NCBI RefSeq assembly: GCF_022637395.1
Contig: NZ_CP093338.1
Coordinates: forward strand, 558,001 to 622,000
Reading direction: 5' to 3'
Length of the DNA: 64,000 nucleotides
Origin: Shinella sp. H4-D48
GTDB lineage: Bacteria; Pseudomonadota; Alphaproteobacteria; Rhizobiales; Rhizobiaceae
Shown: one piece after another, positions 1-8,498 of the stretch
How positions within the stretch are numbered: position 1 is the first letter of the stretch
Layout: every line of letters starts with the position of its first letter
The notes under the pieces: model-generated
What the model was told of the DNA's origin: nothing
What the model saw: only the letters and a program-made list of their open reading frames with translations
Databases searched by the model: none
Position numbers and translations under genes: made by a program

Positions 1-1
1 G

Positions 2-259
2 GGTGACGAGCCTAAGCGGTCGAAGTTCAAGCGCAACCCCATAGGGTTCTTCCATATCGACATCGCCGAGGTTCAGACCGCTTAAGGCAAACTATATTTG
101 TTCGCCAGTATCGACCGCACAAGCAAGTTCGCCGTGACCGAGTTCGTCGACAAGGCCGACAGGAAGAGCGCTTGGGAATTCCTTCAGCATATGCTCGAGG
201 CCGTGCCCTACCAGGTCCATACCATTCTCACCGATAACGGCCTCCAGTTCGCAGAGCAG
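2..259 (+). pseudogene. IS481-type transposase remnant (integrase core, 5' and 3' missing)
   Basis: The frame starting at base 2 reads as the rve/DDE integrase core of an IS481-family transposase: an FFHIDIAEV stretch, then LFASIDRTSKFA, then HTILTDNGLQF with the second catalytic Asp. An in-frame TAA at 83-85 breaks the frame just before the GKLYLF motif, and similarity stops after the Glu-Gln at 259, before the third catalytic acid. It is therefore a dead, truncated copy running off the left window edge. The last 45 or so bases closely match the start of a second remnant at about 41431, which holds the complementary C-terminal part. No inverted repeat is visible. Family assignment is by motif recognition. 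Confidence 0.75.
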
Positions 260-319
260 CCTCCCTCCAAGCGCAGATGTCCTCTCCGCTCCTCACCGTC
301 GTTGTGAGCGATACAGGTC

Positions 320-1033
320 TTACCTTGCCAACTTGGCGAACCCCTTGGCGAGAATGGGGCCGGTCGGACGTTGGATTGGCGAACCACCTTCATCTTCGAG
401 GGTTATCTCGTAGAGCTGTGCATCCTCGGGCGTGGGAAGTGACCACCCCTGCAACTTCGCCGAACGTGCCTGGTCAAGTACTCCGAGAGACATTGGCCCC
501 ATCTCCGCCGAAGGTAACGTCCAGACCTGCATTGTCTTATGGGCTGGCACAGCGAAATCTGTCAGTAGCCTGACATTCGCAGTGTCGTTTCCGTAATCCT
601 CCACCACCGCCTGCACCTCACCCGCCTCGTTCATGAGCACCGCTATAACGAGTGGGTCGAGCGACCGTGTCATGCTCCACGTCAGGCCAATAGCCAGAAC
701 GACCGAGGCAGCCATTGCCGAAATGGCGGCCGCTCGCCAGCCGGAACCCTGATTGTTATTGGCTGCGGAGACAGGATTAGCCGCAACTGGAAGCGAAGGC
801 TTCGGCCGGTCGGGCAGTCGAGAAGAAACGGCATCCCACAGGCTTGGCGATACATCCACTGGGGCGAGGCCCGTATCGAGCGGCAGGAATCGTTCGCGCG
901 CCTCATCAACGGCCCGCCTCAAAGCCACATTGCGCTCGATCTCCGCCTCGACATATGCCCGTTCGGCTTCTTCGAGCAAGCCGAGCACATATTCGTCAGC
1001 GACTGCGGGGATATCGTTGGGCTCCAATTTCAT
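320..1033 (-). CDS. RskA-type anti-sigma factor (pair 1)
   Basis: Predicted 237-residue membrane anti-sigma factor that would sequester the ECF sigma factor encoded just upstream. The N-terminal cytoplasmic part has the DEYVLGLL motif (about residues 13-20) found in ZAS-less RskA/anti-sigma-K N-domains. One transmembrane helix lies at about 101-119. The C-terminal periplasmic RskA domain contains MQVWTLP and a GPILAKG ending typical of the family. The ATG at 1033 was chosen over an upstream in-frame GTG (1042) because GGGAG lies 8 bases before it and it overlaps the sigma stop as ATGA, implying translational coupling. Family function (release of sigma by regulated proteolysis) is known for RskA; the signal sensed here is unknown. 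Confidence 0.85.
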   Translation of the reverse strand: MKLEPNDIPAVADEYVLGLLEEAERAYVEAEIERNVALRRAVDEARERFLPLDTGLAPVDVSPSLWDAVSSRLPDRPKPSLPVAANPVSAANNNQGSGWRAAAISAMAASVVLAIGLTWSMTRSLDPLVIAVLMNEAGEVQAVVEDYGNDTANVRLLTDFAVPAHKTMQVWTLPSAEMGPMSLGVLDQARSAKLQGWSLPTPEDAQLYEITLEDEGGSPIQRPTGPILAKGFAKLAR

Positions 1034-1590
1034 GCCATACACTCCCGCAGTGAGGAAAGGCCCCGCCTTATCCAGGACTTGGCGGTGCCGAGCGGCAGCC
1101 GCAGCCTTCCGGCAATCTCGCCATGGGTGTATCCCCCGACATAGGCCATCAGGATGCCGCGTCGGCGTATCTCTTCAAGCCCGTTGAGGCACTCGTGCAA
1201 ACGGCTGTTCCGGTCCAGCGTATGCCAAGCCGCCATGATCTCGTTCAGCTGATCGGAATCTTGCAACGCTTCCACCTGATCGTCGCCGACCAGGTCCTCG
1301 CGACGCCCGTCACGTAACAGATTGAGTGCGCGGTTTCGGACAATCGAATAAATCCAGCCCCGCGCCGAGCCGCGCCCCGGCGAATATTGATGCGAATGGG
1401 TCCAGATGCGGATAAAGCTTTCCTGCACGACTTCTTCCGCAAGCTCACGTCTTCGCAGTATCCGTTGTGCGACCGCCACCAGACGTCCGGCTTCCTGGTC
1501 GAATATCCGCTTCAGCCCGTCTCGGTCTCCGTTTGCACAATCGGCAAGCGCTGCTTCGAGGTCTGTCGACTGATCCGTCACCGAGGCCAA
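1030..1590 (-). CDS. ECF RNA polymerase sigma factor (pair 1)
   Basis: About 186 residues with the two ECF domains. Sigma-2 spans roughly residues 25-90, with VVQESFIRIW and GWIYSIVRNRALNLLR. Sigma-4 spans roughly 125-183 and ends in an HTH (YTHGEIAGRLRLPLGTAKSW). It is cotranscribed with the anti-sigma gene that overlaps its stop. The start is uncertain: the longest frame begins at a GTG at 1644, but a TTG at 1590 is preceded by AGGAG and gives the usual ECF N-terminus, so it was preferred. It is divergent from the DUF4394 gene, a plausible target. RskA-linked ECFs of the SigK type are the closest known arrangement. No confident cognate promoter could be read. Confidence 0.85.
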   Translation of the reverse strand: MASVTDQSTDLEAALADCANGDRDGLKRIFDQEAGRLVAVAQRILRRRELAEEVVQESFIRIWTHSHQYSPGRGSARGWIYSIVRNRALNLLRDGRREDLVGDDQVEALQDSDQLNEIMAAWHTLDRNSRLHECLNGLEEIRRRGILMAYVGGYTHGEIAGRLRLPLGTAKSWIRRGLSSLRECMA

Positions 1591-1853
1591 GCGCCTTCTC
1601 CTGATGTCTATCTTGGGCAGAGCGTTCGTCTCTGCTGTTGCCACGCCGGCATGTTCTCGTCCAGTCCAGACGCTCCGCCGGCGCGAAATTCACCTTATTG
1701 TGACAACACCTAAGATGGCGATCGGGATGCAGCATCGAAAATATTCTTCGTGGCTGCATCCGCAGGCGGTTTCTCATGTGTCTCCTGATGGAGAGCCTGC
1801 ACACGGCGTACGCCGCAAGCTCTCACCCACATGAAACGCAACTGGAGAACAAC

Positions 1854-2642
1854 ATGACCCTCGCTCGCACCGCTTTTGCCGCCTCGACTGTCCTGGTCGT
1901 ATCCATAACCGTCGCGCACGCCGCCCCGGTCCTCGGACTGACGGGAGAAAAGACATTGATCATGTTCGACACAGCGCAACCTGCTGTCACGAAGACAATG
2001 GAGGTCAACGGCGTCAACAAGCTCGTCGGCATCGATTTCCGCCCCGGCACAAAGACCGTAATTGGCGTGACACCGGAACATGCAATCGTATCCATCGATC
2101 TTGAGACCGGCGCGGCAACAGAAGTTGCAAAGATGGACAAGATGCTTCCCCTGACCGAAGCACCGGTGGTTGTTGATTTCAACCCCATGGCCGATCGTCT
2201 GCGCTTCATGACGGGCACCACAAATCACCGTGTTCATCCCGATACAGGCGCCGTAACCGTTGACGGTACGCTGGCTTTCGAAGACGGGGACATGCACAAG
2301 GGCGAAACCCCGAACATCGTCGCTGCCGCTTACACGAACTCCATTGGAAAGCCGGAGAAGACGGCGATGTACAATATCGACGCCACCATCGGCGCGCTTG
2401 TCCAGCAGACCAAGCCGAATGATGGCACCCTAAAAGCAATAGGAAAGCTCGACCTGAAAGAAAAGCCTGCGACCTACGCGTTCGATATCCAGGGTGAGGA
2501 AGGCGGAAAAAACACTGCCTACCTGGTAGCGAGCAAGATCCTCTATACCGTCGATCTGGAGACGGGTGCAGCAACTGAAGTCGGCGCTATCAATGGCCTC
2601 GATAACGAGGTACGCGACATCGCCGTTCTGCCTGCCATGTGA
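1854..2642 (+). CDS. DUF4394 secreted protein
   Basis: A 262-residue protein with a clear Sec signal peptide (cleavage near AHA-AP, about residues 20-24). It is followed by repeated propeller-like segments: LVGIDFRPGTK, IVSIDLETGAATEV and ILYTVDLETGAATEV recur at the two ends. Proteins of this kind carry DUF4394, a beta-propeller-like domain of unknown function. The longest frame starts at 1776, but the ATG at 1854 has GGAG 7-8 bases upstream and starts directly at the signal peptide. It sits between the two ECF/anti-sigma operons and converges with the fasciclin gene across a strong hairpin, so both may belong to the envelope regulon of these sigma factors (inference). Confidence 0.8.
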   Translation: MTLARTAFAASTVLVVSITVAHAAPVLGLTGEKTLIMFDTAQPAVTKTMEVNGVNKLVGIDFRPGTKTVIGVTPEHAIVSIDLETGAATEVAKMDKMLPLTEAPVVVDFNPMADRLRFMTGTTNHRVHPDTGAVTVDGTLAFEDGDMHKGETPNIVAAAYTNSIGKPEKTAMYNIDATIGALVQQTKPNDGTLKAIGKLDLKEKPATYAFDIQGEEGGKNTAYLVASKILYTVDLETGAATEVGAINGLDNEVRDIAVLPAM

Positions 2643-2699
2643 TCAATCGGTGCAGTGCCTCTTTTCAAGAGCCGCTTGGTTGAACCTTAGGAATGAATC

Positions 2700-2727
2700 G
2701 ATCGGCCGCCCATTGAGGCGGCCGATC
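2700..2727. terminator. Bidirectional hairpin terminator
   Basis: A perfect 11-bp inverted repeat (GATCGGCCGCC / GGCGGCCGATC) with a 6-base loop at 2711-2716, followed by TCATTTT on the plus strand. It lies between the convergent DUF4394 and fasciclin genes and can serve both. Confidence 0.8.
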
Positions 2728-2751
2728 TCATTTTACCCAAGAGTGAAGAGC

Positions 2752-3309
2752 CTACATCTTAGGAAGCAGAACCTTGTCGATCACGTGAATGACGCCGTTT
2801 GACTGCTTGACGTCAGCAATCGTGACATGGGCGACATTTCCATTTTCATCCGTCAGGGTTATTTTGCCCATGTCCTCCTTGGCCTTGAGAATGCAGCCGC
2901 CGACCGTTTTGACGTCGTGTGTGCCGTTGTCATCTTTGATCATCTTCTCGATGGTCGACGCCATCGCATCGGCAGCGACGACGTGGCAGGTAAGCACCTT
3001 CGTGAGTTTCTCCTTGTTCTCAGGCTTCAGCAGCGTATCGACAGTCCCCTTCGGCAAGGCTTCGAACGCCTCGTTGGTCGGTGCGAAGACGGTGAACGGG
3101 CCCTTGCCTTGAAGCGTTTCGACCAGGCCAGCGGCCTTGACGGCAGCGACAAGTGTCGTGTGGTCTTTCGAATTCATGGCATTCTCGACGATGTTCTTGT
3201 CTTCGAACATCGCGGCGCCGCCAACCTTCGGGTTCTTTGCGTACGCGCTGCCAGTTGCAATGACGAGAATGGTTACGCATGCAGCAAGACGAGTGACAAA
3301 CTTGGGCAT
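2752..3309 (-). CDS. Fasciclin (FAS1) domain secreted protein
   Basis: A 185-residue protein: signal peptide (about residues 1-25, ending near GSAYA) followed by a single FAS1 domain with both hallmark motifs, H1 as GPFTVFAPTNEAF and H2 as NGVIHVIDKVLLP. FAS1 proteins are adhesion-like envelope or extracellular proteins. The ATG at 3309 is chosen over the frame start at 3402 because AAAGGAG precedes it and it begins the signal peptide. Upstream on the minus strand, TGAAAC and CGTA about 17 bases apart resemble an ECF -35/-10 pair. In mycobacteria SigK/RskA controls FAS1 proteins (MPT70/83), so control by a neighbouring ECF pair is an attractive inference. Confidence 0.88.
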   Translation of the reverse strand: MPKFVTRLAACVTILVIATGSAYAKNPKVGGAAMFEDKNIVENAMNSKDHTTLVAAVKAAGLVETLQGKGPFTVFAPTNEAFEALPKGTVDTLLKPENKEKLTKVLTCHVVAADAMASTIEKMIKDDNGTHDVKTVGGCILKAKEDMGKITLTDENGNVAHVTIADVKQSNGVIHVIDKVLLPKM

Positions 3310-3517
3310 AATCTGCTCCTTTGTGCCGATGACCCAGACGCGGACCGCGTCTCCCAAGGTTCGGCTCCCGACTAAGGGACAGAACTGGTACGAGGCGGCC
3401 ACAACAGAAGTTTCAAGAAATCGGCACTGCGCGTCGAAAAGTCGTCACTGCTTTCGATGCATCGACAGTCCCGTCAAGACCAGAGGGTTCTGCACGACAA
3501 CCAGCAGCAAAGCGCGG

Positions 3518-4222
3518 TCAGAGGCTTCGAGCAGTCCCGCTAGCAACGATCGGACCCGTCGCACGACCCGTCGGTGATCCGCCAAATGGTTCCAGCGTGA
3601 CGGCAAGCGTTGCTCCCTCACCAATTCGGTCGCGAAGATCAGCTGGGATGACTAGATCGCCTCCAGTATCTGCAGGGAGTATCCCAAGCGACAGCGGATC
3701 TCCCTCGCCAGGCACGAGCCAGAGCTCCAAAGATTTTTCTTCACGCGGGCCGGCTGCAACGGGCATGATTCTCATCCGACCGCTCCCCGAATCATAGGTA
3801 GCCAGCATGTTCACGGCATTGGCCGGCGCCGATAGTTCAGCAACATATTCACGATCATGAACACGCAAAAAGGCACTTCCTGACGCATAGATCAATGCGC
3901 TTGCGGCTACAACTGATGTCCCAAATGACAACCAACGCCAGAAAGGCACCGAGTTCCAAAGACCAGTCCGGACTTTTGCGACTTGCTGCTCGCCGAAAAG
4001 TCGATCTTTAATTCGGCCGAGAACGGCGTCGCTCGGCGAGACCTCGTCATAGGCGTCATTGAATGTCGACAGGTCAATTTCCCAGTGCCGGACGAGCTCG
4101 GCGAACGAACGATCCTCCGCCATGCGACGTTCGAGGGCTCGCCGCGCGTCGAGCGAGAGGAGCCCAAGAACATATTCGCCCGCGAGAATATCGTCTTTGG
4201 GGGTGGTGGCATCTTGGCTCAT
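3518..4222 (-). CDS. RskA-type anti-sigma factor (pair 2)
   Basis: A 234-residue paralogue of the pair-1 anti-sigma factor. It has an N-terminal sigma-binding domain with GEYVLGLLS and an HWEIDLSTFND segment, one transmembrane helix (about residues 115-135, FWRWLSFGTSVVAASALIY) and a periplasmic RskA domain with SLELWLVPGEG and ending GPIVASG. The ATG at 4222 overlaps the upstream sigma stop as ATGA, and GGGAG lies upstream. The frame itself extends to a GTG at 4234. It probably holds the pair-2 ECF factor inactive at the inner membrane. Confidence 0.85.
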   Translation of the reverse strand: MSQDATTPKDDILAGEYVLGLLSLDARRALERRMAEDRSFAELVRHWEIDLSTFNDAYDEVSPSDAVLGRIKDRLFGEQQVAKVRTGLWNSVPFWRWLSFGTSVVAASALIYASGSAFLRVHDREYVAELSAPANAVNMLATYDSGSGRMRIMPVAAGPREEKSLELWLVPGEGDPLSLGILPADTGGDLVIPADLRDRIGEGATLAVTLEPFGGSPTGRATGPIVASGTARSL

Positions 4223-4761
4223 CGCTGCATGCACTCCCTAAGCTTCAAGAGGCTGCGGCGCAACCAAGTGCGCACCGTGTTCAAAGGCACCTTCATCTGC
4301 TCTGAGAGTTCAAGGTAGCTTAGCCCCTCAACATAGGCGCGGCGCACCGCACCAGCATGGATCGGATCGAGCTCGGCCATACACTTATCGATCCGGCGCC
4401 CCTCATCGTTAATGCCAGCCTGTGCTTCAGGACTGGGCATTGTCTCGTCCGCAAGGTCATAGGCGGCCTCGAGATCTTCTGAGACCGGTTTGCGGGCACG
4501 AATAAGGTCGATTGCGTGATTGCGAGCTATGGTGGCGAGCCACGCAGTGGGGTTGCTGGGGCCGGCCGCGAAGGTTTGCGCACGCTGCCAGATCTTGACG
4601 TAGACCTCCTGGACCGCGTCTTCAGCGTCGCCACGATTGTTCAGAATGCGCAGGCATATGCCCATCAACTTCGGGCTGGTTATTTTATAGAGCGAGAGGA
4701 ACGCCGCCCGATCGCCTATCGCGACACGATTGATCAGGCCTTCGATATCGTTGCTCTGCAT
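4219..4761 (-). CDS. ECF RNA polymerase sigma factor (pair 2)
   Basis: A 180-residue ECF sigma factor. Region 2 contains AEDAVQEVYVKIWQRA and AWLATIARNHAIDLIRA. Region 4 contains YVEGLSYLELSEQM and VPLNTVRTWLRRSLLKLR. The open frame continues upstream to 4896, but the extra 45 residues lack sigma similarity; the ATG at 4761 (MQSNDIEGL) gives the normal family length and has AGGA about 10 bases upstream. It forms a two-gene operon with the overlapping RskA gene and lies head-to-tail with the fasciclin gene. Confidence 0.85.
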   Translation of the reverse strand: MQSNDIEGLINRVAIGDRAAFLSLYKITSPKLMGICLRILNNRGDAEDAVQEVYVKIWQRAQTFAAGPSNPTAWLATIARNHAIDLIRARKPVSEDLEAAYDLADETMPSPEAQAGINDEGRRIDKCMAELDPIHAGAVRRAYVEGLSYLELSEQMKVPLNTVRTWLRRSLLKLRECMQR

Positions 4762-5501
4762 TGAGAATGATCCTGCCACCCGCTTCATATAGAGAGCGAT
4801 CCTCGCAGAAAACAAGCACAGCTTTGACACGAACAGCTGCACAAGGCTCGATTCCTTAAATATATGGGCCGCCGGATGACGATCTGCGTAGGACATGGTT
4901 GTTTATGCCACCAAGAGTTCGGAGAAAAATGAGCCAAACCGGATATTGTCTGCACTTTACATAATGAAACCGCGTCGGCGGAACAGCAGCCTCGAAACCG
5001 CTCCACCACAGATCGACTGGTTCTTCCTAGCCCAAAGCCCAGAAACTCCTTTCCCAAAAACTGCAATCTTCAACTGACGGTCGGCGCAGGCCGACAGATA
5101 AGATGTCATAAATTCCTCGCCGCTCACTCGATTGTTAGCAAAAGACCTACGTTTGGGATTACGGGAGGTGGCGCGCGTTAGTTTCAGCAAGACCGCGCAT
5201 GCTTCGATTTTTTAATGCGCGCTCGACCCGGATGAGGTTGGCCTTTTGCCGGACGGTTCGCCTCTGTCGCTGATCAAAAAGCCGCTCTGTGCGGTCTGGC
5301 GTTATCAACTCTCTCTCATTCGCGCATGCGGACCTTGCGATACATCACGGCGGGACGATTTCGCGGCATTTGGGAATGAAACAGACTTATGGAACGCACA
5401 CGCGAGCCACTTGGCAACTGTATCGTGCTTTTGACGAAGCCTGGTAATCGCCAGACGTCGTACGCCCTGCAAGCTCAACCACCAGCGGAGTTTCCGCAGA
5501 C
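4762..5501. other. 740-base intergenic region, no supported gene
   Basis: Only short, unrecognisable frames on both strands (60-77 codons) are present; none has a good ribosome site or recognisable motif. The left part should hold the promoter of the pair-2 ECF operon. The right end holds the leader of the GNAT gene, including a small perfect inverted repeat GCGGA-GTT-TCCGC at 5485-5497 that overlaps the GGAG ribosome site. No transposon or RNA signature was recognised. Confidence 0.5.
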
Positions 5502-6413
5502 ATGTTGCCTGTCATCGTTCCTGTCCAAGCCGACGCCATGGCGTCCGTTGCTCATCTGACCTTCCCAACGTTCGTCGGGGCATTCTCGAAAGAGGCTTGG
5601 GCAGACGCGCCAGCTGTCCCGCTTCGGGTTGTTGCCTATCGTAGGGGCACGCCGGTCGGCCTCGCATTGGCGCTCCACCGCAAGGACTATGGGCAGGGAG
5701 AATTGTTGTCGCTGGCGGTGGACAGGGCTTTTCGCAGACAGGGAATTGGAGTGGCGATCCTGCGAGAGGTCGAAGGTCATTTGCGCGCTGCTCATATCGC
5801 TCAGATTTCTGCTCGGTTTTCAGATCGCCTGCCTGAAAGCTCGGCATTCGGCGCCACGGTAGCCAGTGCGGGTTGGAACGGGCCCGTGCCAGAACGAATC
5901 CGTATTATGGGACGAGTGGGGAATACGCTCGAGGTTTTCCGCGACAGGGAAAAACTGCTTAAGCGCGCCTTGCGAGATGGGCTTATGCTCGTCCCGTGGC
6001 GTAACTTCCCCCACGACGCCAAGTCACATATTCTCCGGACAATTGCGGAAGGGCGTGCCCCTGGATGGAGCAGTGCGGGACTTTTCTCCGATAATTTCGA
6101 CCCAGATTTCTCAATGGTTCTCACCACAGGTGCCGATACGATCGTCGGTTGGGTTATCTGCCATTTCCATGCCGGCGTGCGACGATGGAGTTTTCCGGTG
6201 GGCTGGATCGCCAAGGAGTACCAGCGGCGGGGTTGGCTGCTCGTTGCCTATGCAGAGGGCGCGCGGCGCCTAGGCGAGCAGTTCGGTTCTGACTCAATCG
6301 CGGTTCTTGAAAGCACAATGGGGTTGCCAATGATGTGGCGCGTTCTCGAAGATCGGTTCGCCCCTTATGCGCAAGTGGCAGACCGTATCCTGAGCGTCGA
6401 CAAAAAGCTGTAA
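5502..6413 (+). CDS. GNAT-family acyltransferase, putative RiPP maturase 1
   Basis: A 303-residue protein with two GNAT-like halves. The first has the acyl-CoA-binding signature LLSLAVDRAFRRQGIGVAIL (motif A, RRQGIG) at about residues 68-90. The second begins around TIVGWVICHF and ends YAQVADRILSV. It is a distant paralogue of the GNAT gene at 8758-9723, which shares ELLSIAV..RRRGIA, VVGWV and AQVADR. Each of the two is followed directly by a precursor-peptide gene on the same strand. In selidamide RiPP clusters, GNAT maturases attach fatty acyl groups to Lys or Orn side chains of NHLP/Nif11-type precursors. That role is inferred here from context, and no acyl specificity can be read. A GGAG lies 11 bases before the ATG. 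Confidence 0.8.
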   Translation: MLPVIVPVQADAMASVAHLTFPTFVGAFSKEAWADAPAVPLRVVAYRRGTPVGLALALHRKDYGQGELLSLAVDRAFRRQGIGVAILREVEGHLRAAHIAQISARFSDRLPESSAFGATVASAGWNGPVPERIRIMGRVGNTLEVFRDREKLLKRALRDGLMLVPWRNFPHDAKSHILRTIAEGRAPGWSSAGLFSDNFDPDFSMVLTTGADTIVGWVICHFHAGVRRWSFPVGWIAKEYQRRGWLLVAYAEGARRLGEQFGSDSIAVLESTMGLPMMWRVLEDRFAPYAQVADRILSVDKKL

Positions 6414-6593
6414 ACGTACGAGTGGGACGAAACATCAACATCGCGGGACAGAATGGTATCGGCACCATCTGGCGCTAAGTCAATGTATTACATAACAATT
6501 CAGCAACCTCAGAAAAGCGGCCAATACGGGGCAAACGCTTTTCGTTCGAAAGGGGCCAAGTTACCAACGCCAGAACCGAAAGGACTATCGAAA

Positions 6594-6914
6594 TTGGCCA
6601 ATACGATGACGGCTATTCGCAACCACATCACGGCGCAGATAACTGAACGCGCAGTATCTGACACAGCGTTCCGCGCTCTCTTGAAATCCGATCCTCACGC
6701 AGCTCTGAGAGAGATGGTGGGCGCCGATCCTGTTCCTGGCTTCAAGATCAACGTGATCGAGGAACGGGCCGGTGAAATAAATATCGTCCTACCTGCAAAT
6801 ATCGAGAAGGACGAACTACCGGATGAGCTGCTCGATCTTGCTTCGGGAGGGATCGGATTTAGTGCATTCGTCCTGTATGGCCCCAACGACGCTCCGCCAA
6901 AACCGCGTCGTTAA
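6594..6914 (+). CDS. NHLP-leader (proteusin-type) RiPP precursor peptide
   Basis: A 106-residue precursor with a nitrile-hydratase alpha-like leader: HITAQITERAVSDTAFRALL, then KSDPHAALREMVG, then INVIEERAGEINIVLP, ending LLDLASGG (Gly-Gly at 85-86). The presumed core is the last 20 residues, IGFSAF... to PPKPRR, with one Lys, two Arg, three Pro and no Cys, Ser/Thr-poor. The frame is open to 6453, but family leaders start close to the HITAQITER segment. A TTG at 6594 has AAAGGA 9 bases upstream, better placed than for the ATG at 6606, so TTG is preferred. It lies 180 bases downstream of GNAT 1 and is probably cotranscribed with it. Cleavage after Gly-Gly by a C39 peptidase is expected from the family. 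Confidence 0.88.
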   Translation: MANTMTAIRNHITAQITERAVSDTAFRALLKSDPHAALREMVGADPVPGFKINVIEERAGEINIVLPANIEKDELPDELLDLASGGIGFSAFVLYGPNDAPPKPRR

Positions 6915-6924
6915 CGCCAACTGA

Positions 6925-6950
6925 GGCGGCCTGCATCAAGGCGGGCCGCC
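6925..6950. terminator. Hairpin between convergent RiPP genes
   Basis: Inverted repeat GGCGGCC / GGCCGCC with a 12-base loop between the convergent precursor and radical SAM genes. There is no strong T-run, so it is only a moderate terminator candidate. Confidence 0.45.
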
Positions 6951-6965
6951 GTGGATGTTAAACGG

Positions 6966-8486
6966 TCAGATTAAAGGCCTATCGCGCCGCCTCGTCGTTT
7001 CATCCCATATGCCCTCGCGCTCAAGCATGAACCGGGCTTGGCAGTAGTAAACAAAGATTGTTGTCAGAATACTCAGCAGATCTGGCCTGGCATGCGCTGC
7101 CTTGTCGAGCATGCGAATGAGCGCATATTCTGGCCTGCCACTTCGGGCCAGCCGACGCGCCAGCGCCGCGTTCATGCCTGAGAAGAATGGCATGCGCTCC
7201 TGCGGTCTATGCTCTCCACAAATGTCTACGAAAGCTGCGACACGCTCAGCAAACAGCTCGGCGGAAAAAACACGGTTCAGAAGCCAGATCATCCCGTTAC
7301 GCAGAGTCTCGTCGCTCATCAAAAGCGGGCGTATGTTCGTACCGACGACCGAGGCTGCAGATTGTCTGCCATCGATCAGCCGACCGGCGGCCGCCAGTCG
7401 GGCATGAAGTGGCGTGGCATCCGGCGCCACAAGCAAACCGGGACTGACAAGTGGCAGCGGCATGGCCTGAATGAAGGCGGCCTGTCGCTCGAAGATATCC
7501 GGGCCGTCTTGGTCGAAACCGACGACAATGCCGCCAAAGGCGAGGATCCCGTGCTCGGCGATGGTCCTGATACGGCCGATCATGTCCGCATTCAGGTTTT
7601 GCCGTTTACCCGCCAGGGAAAGGCTCTCCTCGTTCGGCGTCTCGATACCGATGAAGGTCATTGCGAAGCCGCTCTCGCGCAGGAGGTTGAGGATATCTGC
7701 ATCGCGCGCAATGTCGATCGAGACCTGGGTTGAAAAGGCCATGCGGTCGCCTGCGGGCCTATCGTTCCAGCACGCAAGCGCCTCCAAAAGCGATCGCGTG
7801 CGCCGGCGCATCACGGTGAGGTTGTCATCGGCGAAAAACACGGACCTGTAGCCATAGCCATGCAACAAATTAAGCTCTTCGATGACGCGCTCCGGCTCCT
7901 TCCAGCGCTGCTTGCGTCCCAGATACTGTATAACGTCGCAGAACTCGCATTCGAAGGGACAGCCGCGAGAAGTCTGAACCTGCGCCGTCATTGCGTGGCC
8001 GGGCGGATAGAGATCCCAGCGCGGCAGGGGGCCGGCCCCGATATCGGGTTTCGTTCCTCGATATTCAGGCTTGTAGCGACCGGAAGAAAGGTCGGCGAAG
8101 AGCTCTGCCGCTATCTCTTCTATCTCACCGATGACGAGGATATCCGCATAGGTCCGGACCTCTTCGGGTGAGAGCGAAGCATAGGAGCCGCCGATGATGA
8201 TCTTGCGGCCACGCCTTTGAAACTCGGTGGCAAGCTCACGGAGACGCTCTCGCTGGGTGATCTTGCCGGTCAGACCGATGAATTCGGCGGATGCATCGAA
8301 ATCGACAGGTTCAACACGTTCGTCACAGAGGCGGACGGCCCAGTCTGCCGGCGCAAAGGCGGCGACAGTGGGCATGGCAAGGTCAGCCATCCCCACTGCC
8401 CGTATGCCGGCCCACGCCTCAAGCACCTCAAGTCCAAAGTAGCCGGGAACGCTTTCGGCCGGGTTGATGAGATAGAGGCTAGGCAT
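6966..8486 (-). CDS. B12-binding domain radical SAM enzyme (DUF4070-like), putative RiPP-modifying
   Basis: A 506-residue protein. An N-terminal cobalamin-binding-like Rossmann domain (about 1-140, with IIIGGSYASLSPEEV and ADILVIGEIEE) precedes a radical SAM core with C176-x3-C180-x2-C183 in SRGCPFECEFC. The core continues with the FFADDNLTV motif and FIGIETPNEESL; the C-terminal part resembles DUF4070. Family members use SAM and, often, cobalamin for C-methylation or other radical reactions; the hopanoid methylase HpnR and the Poy C-methyltransferases are relatives at domain level. It is third in a minus-strand set GNAT 2 - Nif11 precursor - this gene, 12 bases after the precursor. Its substrate is likely one or both peptides (inference). 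Confidence 0.85.
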   Translation of the reverse strand: MPSLYLINPAESVPGYFGLEVLEAWAGIRAVGMADLAMPTVAAFAPADWAVRLCDERVEPVDFDASAEFIGLTGKITQRERLRELATEFQRRGRKIIIGGSYASLSPEEVRTYADILVIGEIEEIAAELFADLSSGRYKPEYRGTKPDIGAGPLPRWDLYPPGHAMTAQVQTSRGCPFECEFCDVIQYLGRKQRWKEPERVIEELNLLHGYGYRSVFFADDNLTVMRRRTRSLLEALACWNDRPAGDRMAFSTQVSIDIARDADILNLLRESGFAMTFIGIETPNEESLSLAGKRQNLNADMIGRIRTIAEHGILAFGGIVVGFDQDGPDIFERQAAFIQAMPLPLVSPGLLVAPDATPLHARLAAAGRLIDGRQSAASVVGTNIRPLLMSDETLRNGMIWLLNRVFSAELFAERVAAFVDICGEHRPQERMPFFSGMNAALARRLARSGRPEYALIRMLDKAAHARPDLLSILTTIFVYYCQARFMLEREGIWDETTRRRDRPLI

Positions 8487-8498
8487 CGGAAGCGCGTG

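Noticed and set aside
4957-5190. 77-codon minus-strand frame in the intergenic region upstream of ECF pair 2
   Set aside because: No ribosome site, homology or sensible composition; its end overlaps other random frames.
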